32,092 nucleotides of DNA from positions 1 through 32,092 of the forward strand of contig CALKXS010000110.1 in NCBI GenBank assembly GCA_938003745.1, given 5' to 3'. The stretch comes from an uncultured Algibacter sp. (GTDB lineage: Bacteria > Bacteroidota > Bacteroidia > Flavobacteriales > Flavobacteriaceae). Positions 26,720-32,092 of the stretch are shown one piece after another. A model generated the notes under the pieces. The model saw only the letters and a program-made list of their open reading frames with translations. It was not told the origin of the DNA and made no database searches. The stretch's first letter is position 1; each line of letters opens with the position of its first letter. Position numbers and translations under genes: made by a program.

Positions 26720-27709
26720 TTAAAAACTGGTATATTTTGTATTTTTCTTTATGAAATAATTAAAAACAACTGACTTTTCATGAAAATAGTTCACTCGTTT
26801 TTTTATTGTTCTTCTCTGTTTTAAAACGCTTCCTAAATGTTTGTAAAAACTAAAATGCGCCTTTATTATAGCCAATGAATGTTTGAATTTAAATTCTGAT
26901 ATGAATTTAGCTCCTGCAATACCATCAAGAATTAGTCGAACAAAAATTAAGAAAAAAATGGGTCCCTTTGCATTTTTGGTAAGTGTGAGTAGGCTGTTTC
27001 TAAAATTAAGAAATGTTTTTTTGGGGTTAGTATCATTTAATGTTGCACCGCCTACATGATATACTTTTGATGCGCCAACGTATTTTATGTTATAGCCTAA
27101 GTTTTTAGCTCTCCAACACATATCTATTTCTTCCATGTGGGCAAAAAACAATTCATCTAAACCATTTAGCTCTTTGAATAGATTACTTTTAATAAATAAA
27201 CAAGCTCCAGATGCCCAAAAAATATCAGCATTATCGTTATATTGATTTTTATCTTCTTCTAAAGTGTCAAAAATGCGACCTCTACAATATGGGTAACCAT
27301 ATTTATCTATAAAACCACCTGCAGCTCCAGCGTATTCAAAATAGTTTTTTTTATTGAAGTCTAATAATTTTGGTTGTATTATGGCTGTGTTTTTATCGTT
27401 ATTAAAAGCCTTTATTATTGGGGTTAGCCAATTTTCTGTAACTTCAATATCACTGTTTAATAAGCAAAACACATCAGCCTCTATATGTTTTAAGGCATCA
27501 TTATAGCCTTTAGCATAACCACCATTTTCTTTGTTATGAATTTGTTTAACAGAAGGGTAATGTTGTTTTAGAAACTCAATAGAATTATCTGTAGAAGCAT
27601 TATCTGCTACATAAATATCTGCATTTTGGGAGTGCGATACAACCGATGGCAAAAACTGTTCTAAAAGTAATTTACCGTTCCAATTTAATATTACTACAGC
27701 TATTTTCAT
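26720..27709 (-). CDS. Glycosyltransferase family 2
   Basis: The 329-residue protein starts MKIAVVILNWNG, the typical beginning of GT-A fold family 2 enzymes. VADNASTDNS, ENGGYAKGYNDAL and the DxD-like LLNSDIEV (about 88-95) bind the nucleotide sugar and metal. FWASGACLFIK, HMEEIDMCWRA and KVYHVGGATL match rhamnosyltransferase-like members. No membrane segments are needed for the catalytic part; one hydrophobic stretch (GPIFFLIFVRLIL) may contact the membrane. It likely acts in cell-surface polysaccharide synthesis. Its start codon touches the stop of the upstream HsdR_N-domain gene, so they form an operon. Confidence 0.9.
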   Translation of the reverse strand: MKIAVVILNWNGKLLLEQFLPSVVSHSQNADIYVADNASTDNSIEFLKQHYPSVKQIHNKENGGYAKGYNDALKHIEADVFCLLNSDIEVTENWLTPIIKAFNNDKNTAIIQPKLLDFNKKNYFEYAGAAGGFIDKYGYPYCRGRIFDTLEEDKNQYNDNADIFWASGACLFIKSNLFKELNGLDELFFAHMEEIDMCWRAKNLGYNIKYVGASKVYHVGGATLNDTNPKKTFLNFRNSLLTLTKNAKGPIFFLIFVRLILDGIAGAKFISEFKFKHSLAIIKAHFSFYKHLGSVLKQRRTIKKRVNYFHEKSVVFNYFIKKNTKYTSF

Positions 27710-28153
27710 TTATTTATAATCAGGAATATCTTTTAAAAAATTATAGCATTCGTCTTCTAAGTCCATTTGACAATAATAATGACTTAAACCATTGGTGACC
27801 ATTAGATATTCTGCATTTAAGGCTAAATTGTAACGGGCAATTTGATCAAAAGTGGTTTGGTCTATTTTTATTTTTGGTGCTTTACATTCTACCATTAAAA
27901 AAATACTCCCATCCGGTTTAAATACAACAATATCGTATCGTTTTTTTAAATTATTTACGGTTAATTCTTTTTCTACATTAATTAAAGATATTGGAAAGCC
28001 CTTAATTTCAATTAAATAATGGACACAATGTTGCCTTACCCATTCTTCTGGTTGTAAGACCATAAATCTTTTACGTATGACATCGAAAATAGAAATTTTA
28101 TTTTCGCTATTTTTGAATCGGAATGTAAACTTTGGAAAATTAAGTTCTTGCAA
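27710..28153 (-). CDS. Stand-alone type I restriction HsdR N-terminal domain protein
   Basis: The best start is the TTG at 28153, giving 147 residues (LQELNFPKFTF...). The frame is open to a TTG at 28189, but a consensus promoter (-7 box at 28174-28181) lies inside that extension, so a start upstream of 28153 would precede the transcript. The protein has the HSDR_N nuclease-like domain, with YDIVVFKPDGSIFLMVECKAPK supplying the D and E-x-K residues of the PD-(D/E)xK fold. It lacks helicase and HsdM/HsdS partners. It is common in Bacteroidota as a short single-domain protein of unknown role and is coupled here to a glycosyltransferase gene. Confidence 0.82.
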   Translation of the reverse strand: MQELNFPKFTFRFKNSENKISIFDVIRKRFMVLQPEEWVRQHCVHYLIEIKGFPISLINVEKELTVNNLKKRYDIVVFKPDGSIFLMVECKAPKIKIDQTTFDQIARYNLALNAEYLMVTNGLSHYYCQMDLEDECYNFLKDIPDYK

Positions 28154-28173
28154 CTCGCTTGTTTTATTTTTTC

Positions 28174-28204
28174 CAAAGTTAAACCACAAAACTGTAAATC
28201 ACAA
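28174..28204 (-). promoter_or_regulatory. Promoter of the HsdR_N-domain gene and glycosyltransferase
   Basis: On the minus strand, TTG (28202-28204), a 20-base spacer and TAACTTTG (28174-28181) match the Bacteroidota consensus exactly. This position decides for the TTG start at 28153. Confidence 0.8.
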
Positions 28205-28273
28205 TTTCGAGCTGTTTAATTCTTCAAACTAATTAGTTTCTTTGAATTTTGAGCTGATAATTTTTTAGATAAT

Positions 28274-29278
28274 TTGGACGAAGTCAAACAACTAGTTACT
28301 GATATAAAAAACGGAAATTTAAAGCCTATTTATTTTTTAATGGGAGAGGAGCCTTATTATATTGATAAGATTTCTGATTTTATTGAAGCTAATGTTTTAG
28401 CTGAAGAGGATAAAGGTTTTAATCAAATGGCTTTATATGGCAGAGATGTTACTATAGAAGACATTGCTGGTCATGCTAAGCGTTATCCTATGATGGCAGA
28501 GCGTCAGGTAATTATTATAAAAGAAGCTCAGGATTTATCTAGAACTATAGAGAAATTAGCTGCATATGCTAGTAATCCGCAGCCAACAACAGTTTTGGTT
28601 GTAAATTATAAATATAAAAAGATTGATAAGCGTAAAGCGCTATATAAGTCACTAAAAAAAGCTGGTGTTGTTTATGAAAGTAAAAAGCTTTATGAAAATC
28701 AAGTTGCAGATTGGATAAGACGTGTTTTAGCACCAAAAGAATATACTATCACACCAAAAGCGGCACAAATGCTTGTGGAATTTTTAGGTACAGATTTAAG
28801 TAAAATTAATAATGAATTAGAAAAACTTCAAATAATTTTACCAAAGGGTAGTCAAATTTTACCAGAAACTATTGAAGAAAATATAGGTATAAGTAAGGAT
28901 TACAATAATTTTGAATTACGAAAAGCTATAGGTGAACGACAAGTTATAAAAGCACACCAAATTGTAAATTATTTTGCAGAAAACCCTAAGGATAACCCTA
29001 TGGTTGTTACTGTCTCTTTATTATTTAGCTATTTCTCTCAATTATTGCATTTTCATGGTTTAAATGATAAATCACCACGTAATGTAGCTTCTGCGCTTCG
29101 TGTAAATCCATATTTTGTTAATGATTACGTTGCTGCTGCAAGTAATTTTCCTATAAGGAAAGTTAGTGCTATTATTGCTTTGTTAAGAGAGTTTGATGTT
29201 AAAAGTAAAGGTGTTGGTTCTAACGCTGTACCTCAAGGTGATTTGCTTAAGGAACTTTTAGTTAGAATATTTAATTAA
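28274..29278 (+). CDS. holA: DNA polymerase III subunit delta
   Basis: The 334-residue protein matches HolA, the clamp-loader subunit that opens the beta sliding clamp. It starts at TTG (LDEVKQLVTDIKNGNLKPIYFLMGEEPYYIDKI), the usual N terminus of the family with its P-loop-like fold but without a true Walker A. LVVNYKYKKIDKRKALYKSLKK and LAPKEYTITPKAAQMLVEFLGTDLSKINNELEKL are conserved landmarks, followed by the C-terminal collar domain. Its last 4 bp overlap the 3' end of the convergent transporter gene. Confidence 0.93.
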   Translation: MDEVKQLVTDIKNGNLKPIYFLMGEEPYYIDKISDFIEANVLAEEDKGFNQMALYGRDVTIEDIAGHAKRYPMMAERQVIIIKEAQDLSRTIEKLAAYASNPQPTTVLVVNYKYKKIDKRKALYKSLKKAGVVYESKKLYENQVADWIRRVLAPKEYTITPKAAQMLVEFLGTDLSKINNELEKLQIILPKGSQILPETIEENIGISKDYNNFELRKAIGERQVIKAHQIVNYFAENPKDNPMVVTVSLLFSYFSQLLHFHGLNDKSPRNVASALRVNPYFVNDYVAAASNFPIRKVSAIIALLREFDVKSKGVGSNAVPQGDLLKELLVRIFN

Positions 29279-30768
29279 AAATAGGCCTGAATAGTTAATG
29301 CAAGCATAGTAAATATGGTTAGAATTATAACTAAAGGCATAACAAATTTCAACCATTTATTGTAACTAACTTTTACAACTGCTAGAGATGCTAAAATTAG
29401 CCCTGTAGGGTTTAAAAAAGCAAATAACCCCATGCCATATTGGTACGCATTTACAACAATTTCTCTACCAACTCCAACACCGTCTGCTAAAGGAGACATA
29501 ATTGGCATGGTTAAAACCGCCATTCCTGATGAAGATGGAATAAAAAAGGATAACCCACTATATATAAACAACATGGTGTTTGCAAAGATACCTTTATTCA
29601 TTCCATTTGTTATATTACTAGCATAATAAAGTAATGAATCACTTATTTGGCCATCATTCATTAAAACAGTTACACCTCTAGCTATTCCTATAATTATAGC
29701 AACACCAAGTAATTCGCTAGCTCCTTTTACAAATAAATCGACAAAATCATATTCTTTAATTTTCGCTATAAAGCCTATTAAAATAGATCCAACTAAAAAG
29801 ACAGTTGTCATTTCTACAAACCACCATTCTAAATTAGATACACCATAAATCATAATAATAAAGCATAAAATAAATACTATTAGTATTAAACGTAATCTGT
29901 TTGTTAATTTTAAAGTTGTATAAGTTGAGCTTCCAAATAGTTTTTCTATGTCACCTTTTTGATCATAGATAATAGATCTTGATGGTTCCTTTTTTACACG
30001 ATGCGCATATCTTAATATGTATATAATACAGATTAATGTACATAAGATTAACATTATAAATCTTCCCGTTAAGCCTGTTGTCCAGTTTATACCTGATGCG
30101 TTAGAAGCAATAATAGCACTAAAAGGATTGGTCGTAGAGCACATTGTACCTACTGAAGAGCCTAAGTAAATACAGGCCAATGCAACCATGGCATCATATT
30201 TAGCTGCAAGAAATACGGGGATTAAAATAGGATAGAAGGCTATGGTTTCTTCAGCAAGACCAAATGTTGTTCCTCCAATTGCTATTAAAATAGTTACTAT
30301 AATTATTAATACAAATTCATATCCTTTTAATTTTTCAGCTAGCCAAGATATACCAGCGTCAAAAGCTCCTGTTTTATCAATAACACCAATTAACCCACCT
30401 ATAATTAAAACTAGAAAAATAATATCTGCTGCTTCTATAATTCCTTTGATTGGAGATTTAAAAAAATCTAAAATGCCTTGAGGGCTAGATTCTACAATTT
30501 TGTACGTATCTGGTATACCTATCGGTTTCCATATATCACCATTAATGAATTTTTCAACAGGTATCTTTATATTTAAACTGTTTAAGGTTTCTTGCGTTGC
30601 AGGAAATGTTTTTGACTCCTTTAATCCTTGAGATATAAATGTATTATTTTCTTTGTTGTAAGATAAAGAATCATATTCTCCAGAAGGAATTACCCAAGTT
30701 AAAACAGCTACAATCCCAGCAATAATTAATAATATGGTTTGAGCTGTTGGAAATTTTAATTTTTTCAA
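29275..30768 (-). CDS. YfcC-family transporter (C4-dicarboxylate carrier superfamily)
   Basis: The 497-residue integral membrane protein has about 11-12 predicted hydrophobic segments. It begins FPTAQTILLIIAGIVAVLTWVIPSGEYD, the signature of the YfcC/DcuC-like family. Conserved stretches include GLIGVIDKTGAFDAGISWL, GTTFGLAEETIAFYPIL, STTNPFSAIIASNASGI and FFIPSSSGMAVLTMPIMSPLADGVGV. Members carry amino acids or C4-dicarboxylates across the inner membrane. The substrate here cannot be told from sequence. It is divergent from ung and convergent with holA. Confidence 0.87.
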   Translation of the reverse strand: MKKLKFPTAQTILLIIAGIVAVLTWVIPSGEYDSLSYNKENNTFISQGLKESKTFPATQETLNSLNIKIPVEKFINGDIWKPIGIPDTYKIVESSPQGILDFFKSPIKGIIEAADIIFLVLIIGGLIGVIDKTGAFDAGISWLAEKLKGYEFVLIIIVTILIAIGGTTFGLAEETIAFYPILIPVFLAAKYDAMVALACIYLGSSVGTMCSTTNPFSAIIASNASGINWTTGLTGRFIMLILCTLICIIYILRYAHRVKKEPSRSIIYDQKGDIEKLFGSSTYTTLKLTNRLRLILIVFILCFIIMIYGVSNLEWWFVEMTTVFLVGSILIGFIAKIKEYDFVDLFVKGASELLGVAIIIGIARGVTVLMNDGQISDSLLYYASNITNGMNKGIFANTMLFIYSGLSFFIPSSSGMAVLTMPIMSPLADGVGVGREIVVNAYQYGMGLFAFLNPTGLILASLAVVKVSYNKWLKFVMPLVIILTIFTMLALTIQAYF

Positions 30769-30801
30769 TGTAGTTAGTTTTATTTTGAATAAAGATAGTA
30801 C

Positions 30802-30809
30802 TATTTTTG
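30802..30809 (+). promoter_or_regulatory. -7 box for ung
   Basis: TATTTTTG fits TAnnTTTG and lies 17 bp upstream of the ATG at 30827. The -33 box is not clear. Confidence 0.5.
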
Positions 30810-30826
30810 AGTATGATTTTTAATAA

Positions 30827-31516
30827 ATGGCGATGCATTTTCAATTAGATAAAAGCTGGAAAGTAAAACTAGAAGAAGAATTTGAAAAGAATTACTTCAA
30901 AGAGTTAATATCTTTTGTTGAGGGTGAATACGAGAATAATATTTGTTTTCCGCCTATAGAAGAGATTTTTAATGCTTTTAATCATTGTCATTTTGATGAT
31001 GTTAAAGTGGTAATTATTGGTCAAGATCCGTATCATGGAAAAGGACAGGCAAACGGGTTGTGTTTTTCTGTTAATGATGAAATAAGTCATCCACCATCGT
31101 TACGAAACATTTTTAAGGAATTACAAAGTGACATTGGAGGAGATTATCCAATAAGCGGAAATTTGAGACATTGGGCTAATTCAGGTGTATTATTATTAAA
31201 TGCAACTCTAACGGTTAGAGAAAGTATAGCAGGAAGTCATCAAAAGAAGGGTTGGGAGATTTTTACAGATAAAGTGATAGAACTTATTAGTTCTCAAAAA
31301 GAAAATGTGATTTTTTTACTTTGGGGAGGTTATGCCAAGAAAAAGAAAAAATTGATAAACAAAAAGGAACATGTTATTATGGAAGCTGGACATCCTTCGC
31401 CTTTAAGTGCTAATAGAGGGTATTGGTTTGGAAATAAGCATTTTTCAGTAGTAAACGAAGCGTTAAATAGTAAAAACTTAACGTCAATAAGTTGGTTAAA
31501 AACTAATGCTAATTAA
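30827..31516 (+). CDS. ung: Uracil-DNA glycosylase, family 1
   Basis: The 229-residue protein is full length for Ung. The water-activating motif GQDPYH is at 65-70 (Asp67), the uracil-binding region follows with GLCFSV, LLLNATLTVRESIAGSH is conserved, and the minor-groove loop HPSPLS is at 189-194. It removes uracil from DNA to begin base excision repair. The second in-frame ATG (residue 3) is an equally possible start. It is divergent from the transporter gene. Confidence 0.97.
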   Translation: MAMHFQLDKSWKVKLEEEFEKNYFKELISFVEGEYENNICFPPIEEIFNAFNHCHFDDVKVVIIGQDPYHGKGQANGLCFSVNDEISHPPSLRNIFKELQSDIGGDYPISGNLRHWANSGVLLLNATLTVRESIAGSHQKKGWEIFTDKVIELISSQKENVIFLLWGGYAKKKKKLINKKEHVIMEAGHPSPLSANRGYWFGNKHFSVVNEALNSKNLTSISWLKTNAN

Positions 31517-31950
31517 CTTCCTGTTGCTGCAAGGTTTTTTGAATTTACATTCAATTTAACTTGGGGGTGTAAAATTACAGGTTTTTTATTAGTAGTCTTA
31601 GGCTTAATTATTTTGTTTGAACTAAATTTTAACAAAATAAAATTCAGTGATAACAAAGATGTAATTATTAAAGTAATTGTTAAAATCATAGACTACAGTC
31701 TTTTATTTCGATAAAATATAACGATTTATCTATTTTTTGTAAAAATAATAAATAAATTATTACGAAGCAATACGTACAGTTGAGTATTTTTAACTTTTAA
31801 CTATTTAGCAAAAATAGAGTTAGAATATTAACCTATTTATTAATTATAGAGATAAGATTTTTAACAATATATTATACTTAATTAACTGTTATAATTATTT
31901 TATCCTATATCGTTTTTATTGATGAAATTTATTAAAATAGTAATAAACAA
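31517..31950. other. Intergenic AT-rich stretch without visible genes
   Basis: This 434-bp region is strongly AT-rich. I find no coding frame with family resemblance on either strand, no tRNA and no strong hairpin. A weak hairpin-like sequence near 31520-31547 might end the ung transcript. The region ends at the terminal repeat of the downstream insertion sequence. Confidence 0.6.
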
Positions 31951-31977
31951 TATTGAATATCCGTAATTAGGCATAAT
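31951..31977 (+). repeat. Left terminal inverted repeat of IS1595-family element
   Basis: The outer 14 bases (TATTGAATATCCGT, 31951-31964) are the exact reverse complement of 276-289, and 22 of 27 positions agree overall. It marks the left end of the element whose transposase begins at 32012. Confidence 0.8.
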
Positions 31978-32011
31978 TATAAAAAAGATTTATTTTAGAT
32001 AAAAAATAAGG

Positions 32012-32092
32012 ATGAATATTTTCAGTTTTACAGCCCATTTTGATGGTGAGGAGTCCTGTCGTAATCACTTTAAGGCAGAACGAGATAAAATA
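32012..32092 (+). CDS. IS1595-family (ISXO2-like) transposase, N-terminal part
   Basis: The frame starts MNIFSFTAHFDGEESCRNHF and continues KAERDKI to the window edge without a stop. This is the characteristic N terminus of Bacteroidota IS1595-family transposases, just before the zinc ribbon. The upstream terminal repeat (31951-31977) matches that of the left-edge copy, so both are copies of the same or a very similar element in the same orientation. Confidence 0.82.
   Translation, partial: MNIFSFTAHFDGEESCRNHFKAERDKI

Noticed and set aside
27710-28153. Part of a type I restriction-modification system
   Set aside because: No methylase, specificity or translocase gene is nearby, and the protein contains only the short N-terminal domain. 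It is better called a stand-alone domain protein.
29432-30481. Plus-strand frames of 64 and 79 codons under the transporter gene
   Set aside because: They are shadows of a membrane protein gene in the reverse frame, with no independent support.

Overview
The window is AT-rich chromosomal DNA from a member of the Bacteroidota, most likely a marine Flavobacteriaceae species. Three things point there. The protein families are typical (MiaE-like hydroxylase, FMN-binding GltB-like protein, TlpA-like lipoprotein, DUF2007 and DUF7935-like proteins, YbiT-type ABC-F ATPase). Several promoters fit the Bacteroidota sigma factor pattern TTG-N19-21-TAnnTTTG. Many lipoproteins have short leaders ending in Cys. 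No species can be named from the sequence alone.

Layout. Bases 1-1913 are an insertion-sequence graveyard. First comes the 3' end of an IS1595-family transposase (3-269) with its terminal repeat. Next is a decayed second IS1595-family element (about 395-1913), which has itself been split by an internally deleted IS982-family element (943-1499). Bases 1921-5192 hold a glutaminyl-peptide cyclotransferase lipoprotein, the 4.5S SRP RNA with a textbook promoter, an SDR oxidoreductase, a broken small lipoprotein gene and a transaldolase. Bases 5251-12260 hold a TlpA-like lipoprotein without catalytic cysteines, an ABC-F ATPase, a DUF2007 protein, a PAP2 phosphatase and pheT. Bases 12539-18874 hold a MiaE-like tRNA hydroxylase, recG, an M1 aminopeptidase, a patatin-like protein and a small membrane-anchored protein. 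Bases 18887-23874 hold a GltB-like FMN protein, a decayed M20 amidohydrolase pseudogene and a UvrD/PcrA helicase. Bases 24056-31516 hold an esterase lipoprotein, a YrdC/Sua5-family protein, a structured RNA-like element, an OmpA-family lipoprotein, a glycosyltransferase, a stand-alone HsdR_N-domain protein, holA, a YfcC-like transporter and ung. The last ~140 bases start another IS1595-family element whose terminal repeat matches the one at the left edge.

Most genes are conserved housekeeping functions: translation (pheT, miaE, a YrdC/Sua5-family protein, ABC-F), DNA replication and repair (recG, uvrD/pcrA, holA, ung), protein targeting (SRP RNA) and envelope functions (OmpA, PAP2, lipoproteins). 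They are arranged in short one- to three-gene units, often convergent or divergent. I found no complete defence system, prophage, CRISPR array, tRNA or rRNA. The unusual content is the nested insertion sequences, the structured element after the YrdC/Sua5 gene, the decayed M20 and lipoprotein genes, and two proteins that keep a fold but have lost catalytic residues (the TlpA-like protein and one composite site of the ABC-F ATPase).
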